Positions 24,071-32,876 of a stretch of DNA of 64,000 bases are shown here, piece after piece. The stretch is from Methylobacterium phyllostachyos (GTDB lineage: Bacteria; Pseudomonadota; Alphaproteobacteria; Rhizobiales; Beijerinckiaceae): contig NZ_FNHS01000003.1 of the NCBI RefSeq assembly GCF_900103445.1, positions 186,001 through 250,000 of the forward strand, in the 5' to 3' direction. Under the pieces are notes generated by a model. That model had not been told where the DNA came from, made no database searches, and saw nothing but the letters and a program-made list of their open reading frames with translations. The position numbers and the translations under genes were made by a program. Each line of letters starts with the position of its first letter. Positions within the stretch are counted from its first letter, which is position 1.

Positions 24071-24166
24071 GGTGATTGCTGCCGGCGCGAATCGCAGATT
24101 GAGTCTGCGTCGTCGACGTATCAGCACGCCGCCTGGTCATGAAGCGGTCCGGTCTGTGCTTGTACG

Positions 24167-27100
24167 CTAGCCGGACCGCGCGAGATCGCCGAGCAGACTC
24201 GCCGCGACGGTCGCCTTGGACACCGTCAGGCCCGAGGCGCGGATCGCGTCCACCGCATCGCGGATGCGGGTGAGTGCGGCGCCCCGGGCCTTCGCCCAGG
24301 CCTCCACCGCCTCCGGCCCGGCGCCGAGATCCGCCACGACCTCCGCGGTCATCTTGCGATGGGCGACGGCGATCCCGGCCGCGGCGCGCTCCAAGGCGAC
24401 GCGATCGAACGTGTCCGCCACGGGGACCTTGCGCGCCGCCGCGGCCAAGTCGTCGAGGCGGAAGGCGTGTTCGAGGGCGAAATGCGTCGCCGCGACCTCC
24501 TCCACCGGCCGGCCGCTCGCTTCGGCCACCCGCACGATATCCGGCGCGGAGACGAGGGCGGTGAGCGAGGCGAGCCGCCGGGCCTGGGCCGGGGCCATGC
24601 CGAGGCCGGCGAGTTCGTCCGTGCGCGCATCGATCGCCGACCGCGCGGTCTCGTCGAGGGCCTTCGGCAAGGCCGCCTCCACCGCCGCGATGCCGTCGCG
24701 GTAACGCGCCACCACCGGGGCCAGGCCGCCGGTGAGATCGAGGTTGCGGATGAACCAGACGATCCGGTTCATCAGCAGATCCTGCACCTCGGCGTAGAGG
24801 CCGAGCTGACCCTGACCCGAAATCCGACCCGCCAAGCCGTCGATGGCGCGGTTGAGTTCCATCAGGCCGAACGCATCGCGGGTGACCGCGTAGGCCTTGG
24901 CGATGGTCGCGGCGTCGGCGCCGGTCCCGTCCACGAGTCGAGTCACCAGGGATGGGCCGCCGCGGTTGACGATGATGTTGGCGAGCGCGGTCGAAATGAT
25001 CTCACGGCGCAGCCGATGCCCCTTCACGGCGTCGGGGAACTGCTCGCGCAGGGCTTTCGGGAAGTAGCGCTGCAATTCCCGCTCGAAATACGGGTCGTTC
25101 GGCACGGCGCTGTCGAGGATCGCGTCGTGCAGCGACAGCTTCGCGTAGGCCAGCAGCACGGCGTATTCCGGACGGGTCAGCCCCTCGTTGCGGCGCAGGC
25201 GCTCGGTCAGCGCGGCGTCGTCCGGTAGGAACTCGACCGCCCGGTCGAGGCGTCCTTCCGCCTCCAGCGCCTGCATGGTCCGCATGGCGAAGCCGGTCTC
25301 GCCGAGGCCGCCGCGCTGGGCCAGCGACAGCGCGAGCGTCTGCAATGCGTTGTTGCGCAGGACGAGGCGGCCGACCTCCTCGGTCATGGCGGCCAGCAGC
25401 GTGTTGCGGGCCTCGCAGCTGAGGCGCCCGTCGCGTTCGGGCGTCATCAGGGCGATCTTGATGTTCACCTCGACGTCCGAGGTGTTGACGCCGGCCGAGT
25501 TGTCGATCGCGTCGGTGTTGAGCCGGACGCCCGCCCGCGCCGCTTCGATGCGCCCGCGCTGGGTCAGGCCGAGATTGGCGCCCTCGCCGATCACCTTCGC
25601 CCGCAGCTCAGGCCCGGTGATGCGCACGGCGTCGTTGGCCCGGTCGCCGGCATCGTCGTCGGTCTCGGTGGTGGCGCGGACATAGGTGCCGATGCCGCCG
25701 AACCACAGCAGGTCGGCCGGCGCCTTCAGGATCGCCTGCATCAGCTCGGCGGGCGTGGCCTCGGCGCGATCGAAGCCCAGGGCGGCCCGAACCTCCGCGG
25801 AGAGCGGGATGGTCTTCAGGCTACGCGAAAAGACGCCGCCGCCCTGGGAGAGCAGGCCCCGGTCGTAATCCGCCCAGGAGGAGCGGCCGAGATCGAACAG
25901 CCGCCGCCGCTCAACGAAGCTCCGCGCCGCATCGGGGTTCGGATCGAGGAAGATGTCCCGGTGGTCGAAGGCCGCGATCAGCCGGATGCTCTCTGAGAGC
26001 AGCATGCCGTTGCCAAACACGTCGCCCGACATGTCGCCGACGCCGACCACGGTGATCGGGTCGATCTGCACATCGACGTCGATCTCGCGGAAGTGGCGGC
26101 GCACCGCCTCCCAGGCGCCGCGGGCCGTGATGCCCATGCCCTTGTGGTCGTAGCCCTGGCTGCCGCCGGACGCGAAGGCGTCGCCGAGCCAATGACCCTT
26201 CTCCAGCGACAGCGCGTTGGCGATGTCGGAAAACGTCGCGGTGCCCTTGTCGGCGGCGACCACGAGATAGGCGTCGTCGGGGTCGTGCCGCACCGTGTCG
26301 GGCGGGGGCACGATGGCGTTGTCGACGATGTTGTCGGTGAGTTCGAGGAGCGTGCGGATGAAGATCCGGTAGCTCTCAGTGCCCTCCTGCATCCAGGCGG
26401 CGCGGTCTGTGGGCGGCGGCAAGCGCTTCGGAAAGAAGCCGCCCTTGGCGCCGACCGGCACGATCACGGCGTTCTTCACCTGCTGGGCCTTCACGAGCCC
26501 CAGAATCTCCGTGCGGAAATCCTCCGGCCGGTCGGACCAGCGCAGGCCGCCGCGGGCGACGTAGCCGAAGCGCAGATGCACGCCCTCCACACGGGGCGAG
26601 TAGACGAAGATCTCGAACAGCGGCCGCGGCAGCGGCATCGCCGCCACCTTCGCGCAGGCGAATTTGAAGCTGATCGTCTCCCGCGGCTTCCCGTCTGCAC
26701 CTTTCTGGAAGAAGTTGGTCCGCACCGCCGCCTCAACGAGGTTGACGAACCGGCGCAGGATCCGGTCGTCGTCGAGGCTGGTGACGTCCGCGAGCGCGTC
26801 CTCGATGCCGGCACGCACCTCCGCCGAGCGGGCGGTGCGATCGCCCTCGGCGGCGGGGTCGAACCGGATCCGAAAGAGGTCCACCAGCGCCCGGGCGATG
26901 CCGGGCTGCCGGCTCAGGGTTCCGGCGAGGTAATCCTGGCCGTAGCGGATGCGCAGCTGGCGCAGGTAGCGCCCGAAGGCCCGCAGGAGCGCGGCCTCCC
27001 GCCAATCCAATGCCGCTTCCAGGATGAGTCGGTTGTAGCCGTCGGATTCGGCCAGGCCCTCCGCGATCGCAAGCAGCGCGGCTTCGAGGGGTTGCTCCAG

Positions 27101-29011
27101 ATCGGCCAGTTCGATCGGGGCGCCGCTCGCGCGTTCGAGCAGCATGTCGTGCAGCCAGACCCGATCGGCCTCGGTGGCGCCCGCCGGCACGATCCGATAG
27201 GTGCGCTCGTTGATGACGCGGAACCCGAAATTCTCCAGGGCGGGCACCCGGTCCGAGAGGGCGATCGCGGTCCCACGCGAGAAGACTTTCATGCGAACCT
27301 GCGCGGCGGCATCCGACCCGCGGCGGCCGAGATGCACGGCGCGCGGCTGCGTTGCGCTCAGGCCCTCCAGGATCGCAACGTCCTCGACGGCGACATCCGG
27401 CTGGAAGGTGTCGCGGTAGGCGGCCGAGAACGCCTCCGCGTACCGGCCAGCGAGGAGGCGTGCCCGGTCGCCACCGTGGCGCTCCGCAAGGGCGTTGCGC
27501 AGGGCATCGCCCCAGGTCCGGATGAGCGCGGCGATGCCAGCTTCAAGGCTCGCCGGATCAATCTCGGGAGCGCCCTGATCGGGCAGTCCGACGATGTAGT
27601 GGGTTCGGGCGAGGGGGCCCTCCGGAAAGTCCGGATAGGCGGCGCTCAGCCGTCCGCCATAGGTCTCGGCGAGGTAGGCGCCGATCCGCGCCCGCACCGT
27701 CGAGTCGTAGCGGTCCTTCGGCACGTAGACGAGGAGCGAGACGAAGCGGCCGAACCGGTCCGGCCGTGACAGAACGCGGATCCGAGGCCGGTCGGCGAGG
27801 TTGGCGATGGCCAGGGTGAACCGATACAGCCGCTCGCCGTCGATCTGGAACAGCTCGTCGCGCGGATAGCTCTCCAGCACCGCCAGCAGGCTGCGGCCGG
27901 CATGACTGGTCGGATCGAGCCCGGCGCGGGCGACGACGGCCTCGACCTTCCGGCGCAGCACCGGCACCTCGCGGGCGGGGCTCGTGTAGGCGGCGGCGGT
28001 GAACAGGCCGACGATCCGCACCTCGCCCGAGAGCTTGCCCGTCCCCGAGAACAGCTTGACGCCGACGTAATCGAGATAGGCGGAGCGGTGGACGCGAGAT
28101 TTTACGCTCGCCTTGGTGATGATGAGCGGCTGCGGCTCCTCCAGGAAGGCCAGGATCTCCGGCGTGTAATCCACCGGCGTCCGGCCCCGTCGAAGCGGCG
28201 TGGCTCCGGGGTTGCGCAGCACGCCAAGGCTCGATCCCGGCACCAGGGGGTGGGCCTCGCCGTCGATCCCATGCTCCTGCATCCCGAGCAGCAGGAACTG
28301 GCCATCGATCAGCCATTCCAGGAAGGCGCGCGCCTCCGCGCTTTCGTCCTCCGGCATCGGGCTGGGCGAACGGCCGAGTTGCGCGACAAGATCCTTCAGG
28401 CGCGCCAGCATGGCGTCGTGGTCGTCGCTCGCCAGGGCGACGTCACGGTAGACCGCTGCCAGGGCCTCCAGCAGCCGTTCGCCGGTCTCGGTATCCAGAC
28501 GATCGAGGTGGATGTGGATGAAGCTCTCGCGGGCGAGGCTGCCATGGGCATCCGCCGTGGTCTCGCCGACCACGCGGATCAGGGCGCCGCCGGCATCCCG
28601 CTCGACGCCCAGGATCGGGTGCGCCACGAGGTCCGGCGACAAGCCCCGCTCGGCCAGTTCGGCCAGGGTCGAATCGAGGAGAAACGCGCGGTTGTCGTTG
28701 ATGACCTCGAGGATGGTCACCTCACGGCGCCGCCCGTCCCGGACAAGTTCGGCGTCGCTCAGGCGCATACGGGCAGGGTCGCCCGGCCGGCGCGGATCGG
28801 CCAGGAACGCCCGGGCCCGAACGGCGAGGTCGGCCAGGGCATCGGCGGGGTAGGGGGCCAGATCCTCCGGCGTGACGCGCCCGAACAGGTCGCGCACGAA
28901 GCCGCCCGGTCCGCCCTGCTGCCCGACGATCTCGGCGGCCGCCTCGATCAACCCCGTGCGGGCGGTCTTCTGCTCGGAGGACGATAGGGCCGTCGCGGTC
29001 TCGAGTGTCAT
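24167..29011 (-). CDS. gdhB: NAD-specific glutamate dehydrogenase, large (180-kDa) class
   Basis: This 1614-residue enzyme converts glutamate and NAD+ to 2-oxoglutarate, ammonium and NADH in the cytoplasm. Its length and layout match the bacterial 180-kDa class: a long N-terminal regulatory region with ACT-like segments, a central catalytic domain with GGLRWSDRPEDFRTEILG and the substrate-site Lys in VPVGAKGGFFPKR (about residue 850), an NAD-binding segment VVGVGDMSGDVFGNGML (about residue 990), and a long helical C-terminal domain. The start is the ATG giving MTLETATALSSSEQ; 43 further codons upstream enter the MarR promoter region. It is transcribed away from the MarR gene. A catabolic role in glutamate use is expected. 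Confidence 0.93.
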   Translation of the reverse strand: MTLETATALSSSEQKTARTGLIEAAAEIVGQQGGPGGFVRDLFGRVTPEDLAPYPADALADLAVRARAFLADPRRPGDPARMRLSDAELVRDGRRREVTILEVINDNRAFLLDSTLAELAERGLSPDLVAHPILGVERDAGGALIRVVGETTADAHGSLARESFIHIHLDRLDTETGERLLEALAAVYRDVALASDDHDAMLARLKDLVAQLGRSPSPMPEDESAEARAFLEWLIDGQFLLLGMQEHGIDGEAHPLVPGSSLGVLRNPGATPLRRGRTPVDYTPEILAFLEEPQPLIITKASVKSRVHRSAYLDYVGVKLFSGTGKLSGEVRIVGLFTAAAYTSPAREVPVLRRKVEAVVARAGLDPTSHAGRSLLAVLESYPRDELFQIDGERLYRFTLAIANLADRPRIRVLSRPDRFGRFVSLLVYVPKDRYDSTVRARIGAYLAETYGGRLSAAYPDFPEGPLARTHYIVGLPDQGAPEIDPASLEAGIAALIRTWGDALRNALAERHGGDRARLLAGRYAEAFSAAYRDTFQPDVAVEDVAILEGLSATQPRAVHLGRRGSDAAAQVRMKVFSRGTAIALSDRVPALENFGFRVINERTYRIVPAGATEADRVWLHDMLLERASGAPIELADLEQPLEAALLAIAEGLAESDGYNRLILEAALDWREAALLRAFGRYLRQLRIRYGQDYLAGTLSRQPGIARALVDLFRIRFDPAAEGDRTARSAEVRAGIEDALADVTSLDDDRILRRFVNLVEAAVRTNFFQKGADGKPRETISFKFACAKVAAMPLPRPLFEIFVYSPRVEGVHLRFGYVARGGLRWSDRPEDFRTEILGLVKAQQVKNAVIVPVGAKGGFFPKRLPPPTDRAAWMQEGTESYRIFIRTLLELTDNIVDNAIVPPPDTVRHDPDDAYLVVAADKGTATFSDIANALSLEKGHWLGDAFASGGSQGYDHKGMGITARGAWEAVRRHFREIDVDVQIDPITVVGVGDMSGDVFGNGMLLSESIRLIAAFDHRDIFLDPNPDAARSFVERRRLFDLGRSSWADYDRGLLSQGGGVFSRSLKTIPLSAEVRAALGFDRAEATPAELMQAILKAPADLLWFGGIGTYVRATTETDDDAGDRANDAVRITGPELRAKVIGEGANLGLTQRGRIEAARAGVRLNTDAIDNSAGVNTSDVEVNIKIALMTPERDGRLSCEARNTLLAAMTEEVGRLVLRNNALQTLALSLAQRGGLGETGFAMRTMQALEAEGRLDRAVEFLPDDAALTERLRRNEGLTRPEYAVLLAYAKLSLHDAILDSAVPNDPYFERELQRYFPKALREQFPDAVKGHRLRREIISTALANIIVNRGGPSLVTRLVDGTGADAATIAKAYAVTRDAFGLMELNRAIDGLAGRISGQGQLGLYAEVQDLLMNRIVWFIRNLDLTGGLAPVVARYRDGIAAVEAALPKALDETARSAIDARTDELAGLGMAPAQARRLASLTALVSAPDIVRVAEASGRPVEEVAATHFALEHAFRLDDLAAAARKVPVADTFDRVALERAAAGIAVAHRKMTAEVVADLGAGPEAVEAWAKARGAALTRIRDAVDAIRASGLTVSKATVAASLLGDLARSG

Positions 29012-29132
29012 CGCGCTCCTCCCGAACCGGGTCAATCGCCCAAGCGATAGCAGCGTGATCCGCCATGTCGATGACACGCCCCCGGGTTTGCCGGCCAAGG
29101 CATGTCGATCCGCGCGAACCGTCAGACCCGGC

Positions 29133-29166
29133 TTGCCCACCGCGACATAGGTGCATATACACCTAT
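29133..29166 (+). promoter_or_regulatory. Promoter with overlapping MarR-type operator; predicted leaderless mRNA
   Basis: TTGCCC (29133-29138) and TATACA (29156-29161) are separated by exactly 17 bases, forming a sigma-70-like promoter. Overlapping the -10 box is a perfect inverted repeat ATAGGTG-N6-CACCTAT (29147-29166), the size and symmetry expected of a MarR operator. The expected start point (about 29168-29170) coincides with the ATG of the MarR gene at 29170, so the mRNA would be leaderless; no ribosome-binding site is present. Repression by the MarR protein itself is the obvious reading. Confidence 0.7.
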
Positions 29167-29169
29167 CCG

Positions 29170-29586
29170 ATGAGCGATGGCCCGGCCGAGCCCTGTACCT
29201 GTTCCGCCCTGCGCCGTGCGACGCGGGCGCTGACGGCGTCCTATGACGCCGCGCTGAAGCCGGTCGGCCTGCGGGTGACGCAGTTCGCGCTCCTGCGATA
29301 CCTGGACCGCCTCGGTCCGATTCCGGTCTCTCGACTCGCCGCCGAGGCAGCCCTGGAGCGGACCACGATGGGCCGGAACCTCGACCCGCTCAAGCGGCGC
29401 GGGCTCGTGGCCATCACGCCCAGCGCGGAGGATCCGCGGGCGCGCATCGTGTCGCTGACCGACGCCGGCCGCGAGGCCATCGTGGCGGCCACGCCCTATT
29501 GGCGCGCGGCGCAGGCCCGCATCAACGCCCGGGTCGATCCCGCGACGGTCTCGGCCGTGGCGGAGGCCCTGATCGCCGCCTCCTGA
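29170..29586 (+). CDS. MarR family transcriptional regulator
   Basis: This 138-residue winged-helix regulator begins MSDGPAEPCTCSALRRATRAL, a CxC-containing N-terminus seen in many MarR proteins. The core follows: GLRVTQFALLRYLDRLGPIPVSRLA, a recognition helix in LERTTMGRNLDPLKRRGLV, and a wing ending SAEDPRARIVSLTDAGREA. The ATG lies 4 bases after a perfect operator-like inverted repeat and has no Shine-Dalgarno sequence. An MFS transporter follows 30 bases later on the same strand and is the likely regulated partner. The inducer is unknown; the two N-terminal Cys could sense oxidants. Confidence 0.9.
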   Translation: MSDGPAEPCTCSALRRATRALTASYDAALKPVGLRVTQFALLRYLDRLGPIPVSRLAAEAALERTTMGRNLDPLKRRGLVAITPSAEDPRARIVSLTDAGREAIVAATPYWRAAQARINARVDPATVSAVAEALIAAS

Positions 29587-29616
29587 TCGATCCGTTTCCG
29601 CCGCCGGAGCCCGCCC

Positions 29617-30903
29617 ATGTCAGCCCAAACCGCGAAGAACCCCGCGCCGCGCCTGCACTATGCCTGGATCGTCGCGGCGGTGACCTTCCTGGTCCTGCTC
29701 GTCGGCGCGGGCGTGCGCGCCACGCCGAGCGTGCTGATCGTGCCCTGGGAGCGCGAGTTCGGCTGGACCGCGGCGACGATCGGTGTCGGGATCGCCCTCA
29801 ACATCTTCCTGTACGGGATGATCGGCCCGTTCGCGGTGGCGATCATCGAGCGGTTCGGCCTGCGGCGCTCGGTCTGTACAGCGCTCCTGATCCTGGCGAT
29901 CGGCACCGCAGCCACCAGCCTGATGACCGCGCCATGGCAGATGGTGCTGCTCTGGGGCATCGTGGTCGGGTCGGGCTCCGGCATGGTGGCGAACGTGCTC
30001 GGCGCCACGGTGGCCGGGCGCTGGTTCGGCCAGCGGCGCGGGCTGGTGCTCGGGATGCTCACCGCGAGCAGCGCCACCGGGCAGCTCGTCTTCCTGCCGA
30101 TGCTGGCTTCGCTCGCGGTCGGGCAGGGCTGGCGCTCGGTTTCGCTGGTGGTGGCGGCCGTGACGCTGGCGCTGATCCCGCTCGCGGCCCTGCTGCTGCG
30201 CGACCGGCCGGCCGATCTTGGCTTGCCCCGCTACGGCGAGACGGCGGTCACACCGAATCCGGTCCTGACCGAGAACCCGGCGGTCCGGGCGCTGCGCGGG
30301 CTGCGGACCGGCCTGCGCTCCAAGGATTTCTGGCTGCTCGCCGGCACCTTCTTCATCTGCGGCGCCTCCACCAATGGGCTGATCGGCACCCACCTGATCC
30401 CCGCCTGCATCGATCACGGCATCGCCGAGGTGACGGCCGCGGGTCTGCTGGCCCTCATGGGCATCTGCGACCTGATCGGCACCACGGCGTCGGGCTGGCT
30501 CACCGACCGGTTCGATTCGCGCAAGCTCCTGATGTGGTATTACGGGCTGCGCGGCCTCTCGCTGATCTTCCTGCCCTATTCGTTCGATCTCAGCTTTTAC
30601 GGCCTGTCACTGTTCGCGGTGTTCTACGGGCTCGACTGGATCGCCACCGTGCCGCCGACCGTCCAGCTCGCCGGAAAGTCCTTCGGCGAGGAGAACGCCG
30701 CGCTGATGTTCGGCTGGATCGCCGCGGCGCACCAGATCGGCGCGGCTTCAGCGGCCTGGATCGCCGGCATGGTCCGGACCGACACCGGCTCCTATCTCGG
30801 CGCCTTCGTCTCGGCCGGTCTGCTGTGCCTCGTGGCGGCGCTGATGGCGACCTTCGTCGGACGCCGGCCGCAGGAGCCGGCCCTGCGCCCGCTGCCGGCC
30901 TGA
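29617..30903 (+). CDS. MFS transporter (OFA/MCT-like)
   Basis: This 428-residue, 12-helix transporter begins with the pattern HYAWIVAAVTFLVLLVGAGVRATPSVL and EREFGWTAATIGVGIALN, characteristic of the oxalate-formate antiporter / monocarboxylate branch of the MFS. The central loop is cytoplasmic with LRDRPADLGLPRYGE, and GWLTDRFDSRKLLM is the second-half motif. It follows the MarR gene by 30 bases and is probably co-transcribed from the leaderless promoter. Organic acids are plausible substrates; efflux of a toxic compound is the alternative. Confidence 0.88.
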   Translation: MSAQTAKNPAPRLHYAWIVAAVTFLVLLVGAGVRATPSVLIVPWEREFGWTAATIGVGIALNIFLYGMIGPFAVAIIERFGLRRSVCTALLILAIGTAATSLMTAPWQMVLLWGIVVGSGSGMVANVLGATVAGRWFGQRRGLVLGMLTASSATGQLVFLPMLASLAVGQGWRSVSLVVAAVTLALIPLAALLLRDRPADLGLPRYGETAVTPNPVLTENPAVRALRGLRTGLRSKDFWLLAGTFFICGASTNGLIGTHLIPACIDHGIAEVTAAGLLALMGICDLIGTTASGWLTDRFDSRKLLMWYYGLRGLSLIFLPYSFDLSFYGLSLFAVFYGLDWIATVPPTVQLAGKSFGEENAALMFGWIAAAHQIGAASAAWIAGMVRTDTGSYLGAFVSAGLLCLVAALMATFVGRRPQEPALRPLPA

Positions 30904-30989
30904 ACTGCACCGGGCGGCCTCGGTTGCCATAAGCGTGCCGCGATGGGAGCGCCCTGAACGGACCGATCTCACGCAGCCTGAGGCCCGCC

Positions 30990-32261
30990 TTGACCATCGC
31001 AGTCCGGCCCGTCCCGCCGGCCCAGGAAGCGCGCCCGCCGCGCCCCTGGTCGGGCCCGGGCTTCGCCGAGTTCGTCGCCATCATCGCCCTGATGATGGCG
31101 GTAACGGCGATTTCGATCGACAATCTGCTGCCGGCCTTCCCGGCGATCGAAGCGCGCTTCGCCGTTGCGGATCCGAACCGGCTTCAGCTCCTCGTCTACG
31201 TCTACATGATCGGCTTCGGCGTCGCGCAGATCGTGTACGGGCCGGTCTCGGATACGATCGGGCGCCGGCCGGTGCTGCTGGGGAGCCTCGCGATCTACGT
31301 CGTCGGCTGCGGGCTCGCCATGGTGGCGCCGAGCTTCGGTTGGCTGCTGGCGGCGCGGATCATCCAGGGCATCGGCGCGGCCGGCGGGCGTGTCCTCTCA
31401 GTGGCGATCGTGCGCGACCGCTTCTCCGGCCGCGAGATGGCGAGCGTGATGTCGCTCACCATGATGGTGTTCCTGATCGTGCCGATGATCGCGCCGGCGA
31501 TCGGCGGCATGATGCTGGCGCTGGGCTCCTGGGTCTACGTTTTCGTCTCGATGCTGGTCCTGGCCTTCTGGCTGACCGTCTGGTTCTCCTGGCGCATGCC
31601 GGAGACGCTGCATCCGGAATACCGCCGCCCGCTTTCGCCGGCCGCGACCTGGGCGGCGATCCGCCTGACGCTGAGGACCCGTGTCGCCATCGGCTACACC
31701 ACGGCACTCGGGCTGCTGACCGGCTGCATCATGGGCTATGTCGGCTCGGCCCAGCAGGTCTTCGACACCGGCCTGTACCATCTCGGCCCGCTCTTCCCCC
31801 TGGCCTTTGGGCTGGTGGCGGGCGCGATGGGCACGGCGACGCTGATCAATGCCCGGCTCGTGCGGCGGCTCGGGATGCGGACGATGTCGCACAGCGGCGT
31901 CATCGCGTTCACGCTGGTCGGCCTCCTCCAGGTCGGCGTCGGGCTGGCGTATGGCGGGCGCCCGCCGCTGGCCCTGTTCCTGGCGATCCTGGCGCTGAAC
32001 CAGTTCCTGATCAGCTTCGCCATGCCGAACTTCAACGCCCTGGCGCTGGAACCGCTCGGCGCGATTGCCGGCACGGCCTCCTCGTTCCTGGGGTTCTATA
32101 CGACGATCCTCGGCGCTTTCTGCGGCTTCGTGATCGGCCAGGCGTTTGACGGGACCGTGCTGCCGGTCGGGATCGGCTACGCGGCCCTCGGCGGCCTCGC
32201 GCTGATCGTCGTCGCCTGGACCGAGCGCGGACGGTTGTTCCGGGGTGGCGTTGCCGGCTGA
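30990..32261 (+). CDS. Bcr/CflA family multidrug efflux MFS transporter
   Basis: This 423-residue, 12-helix drug:proton antiporter has the Bcr/CflA signature: AISIDNLLPAFPAIEARFAV, YMIGFGVAQIVYGPVSDTIGRRPVLL (motif A), and GAAGGRVLSVAIVRDRFSGREMAS. About 30 extra residues rich in Pro/Arg precede the first helix. The start codon is TTG at 30990; the frame upstream is not protein-like. It follows the MFS gene by 86 bases on the same strand. Members export chloramphenicol, bicyclomycin or sulfonamide-like compounds, but the substrate here is not known. Confidence 0.88.
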   Translation: MTIAVRPVPPAQEARPPRPWSGPGFAEFVAIIALMMAVTAISIDNLLPAFPAIEARFAVADPNRLQLLVYVYMIGFGVAQIVYGPVSDTIGRRPVLLGSLAIYVVGCGLAMVAPSFGWLLAARIIQGIGAAGGRVLSVAIVRDRFSGREMASVMSLTMMVFLIVPMIAPAIGGMMLALGSWVYVFVSMLVLAFWLTVWFSWRMPETLHPEYRRPLSPAATWAAIRLTLRTRVAIGYTTALGLLTGCIMGYVGSAQQVFDTGLYHLGPLFPLAFGLVAGAMGTATLINARLVRRLGMRTMSHSGVIAFTLVGLLQVGVGLAYGGRPPLALFLAILALNQFLISFAMPNFNALALEPLGAIAGTASSFLGFYTTILGAFCGFVIGQAFDGTVLPVGIGYAALGGLALIVVAWTERGRLFRGGVAG

Positions 32262-32333
32262 GCGCCAGATTTAACCGGGTCTTCAGCGGCGGCGGCCAAT
32301 CTCCAGGTGTTCTCCCAACTGCCCGGACCCCCG

Positions 32334-32861
32334 ATGATCGACCGCGCCCAGAACGGAACGCTTCTCGCCGCGCGGCTGCTGCTCGCCGCCGCGCTCCTGC
32401 CCACCGGGATCGCGCGGGCGCTCAACGTTTCGGGCTTCGCCCTGACGCTCGCGGGCGGCGGCGTGCCGTTCCCGAACGCCGTGGCGACGGGGGCGGTGGT
32501 GGTGCAGGTCTTCGGGCCGCTGGCGCTGATCCTCGGCGTGCTGCCGCGGCTCACCGGACTGGCGCTCGCCGCCTTCGCGACACTGACGGCCTTCGTGCTC
32601 CACGCGTTCTGGCACTATGTTGGTCCGGCGGCCATGGCCGAGCGCACGCTTTTGCTGGCCGATCTCGGCCTTGCGGGCGGTTTTCTCATGTACGCCCTGT
32701 CAGGCCCCGGCGCCTGGAGCTGGCAGGGCTGGCGGGCCGGGATGGTGGCAGAAGCGCCGAAGGCCAAGGCCGCCGCCGGAAAGGCTGCTCCCAAAGCCTC
32801 GGCGGCGCGGGGCAGCGGCAAGCGTTCCGCTGGCCGTGCGCCCGCTCGCGCTGCGGCCTGA
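32334..32861 (+). CDS. DoxX family membrane protein with histone-like basic tail
   Basis: This is a 175-residue protein whose four hydrophobic helices match DoxX/DUF4281-type quinol-linked membrane proteins: LLAARLLLAAALLPTGIARA, GAVVVQVFGPLALILGVLP, LTGLALAAFATLTAFVLHAF, LLLADLGLAGGFLMYALSG. After about residue 135 the protein becomes a 36-residue Ala/Lys/Arg/Pro tail (KAAAGKAAPKASAARGSGKR) like histone H1 or HU C-termini. The start is the ATG giving MIDRAQNG; a GTG 27 bases upstream is possible. It is convergent with the DHA2 pump gene, with stops 15 bases apart. Confidence 0.83.
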   Translation: MIDRAQNGTLLAARLLLAAALLPTGIARALNVSGFALTLAGGGVPFPNAVATGAVVVQVFGPLALILGVLPRLTGLALAAFATLTAFVLHAFWHYVGPAAMAERTLLLADLGLAGGFLMYALSGPGAWSWQGWRAGMVAEAPKAKAAAGKAAPKASAARGSGKRSAGRAPARAAA

Positions 32862-32876
32862 TCGGCGGAACGCCCG

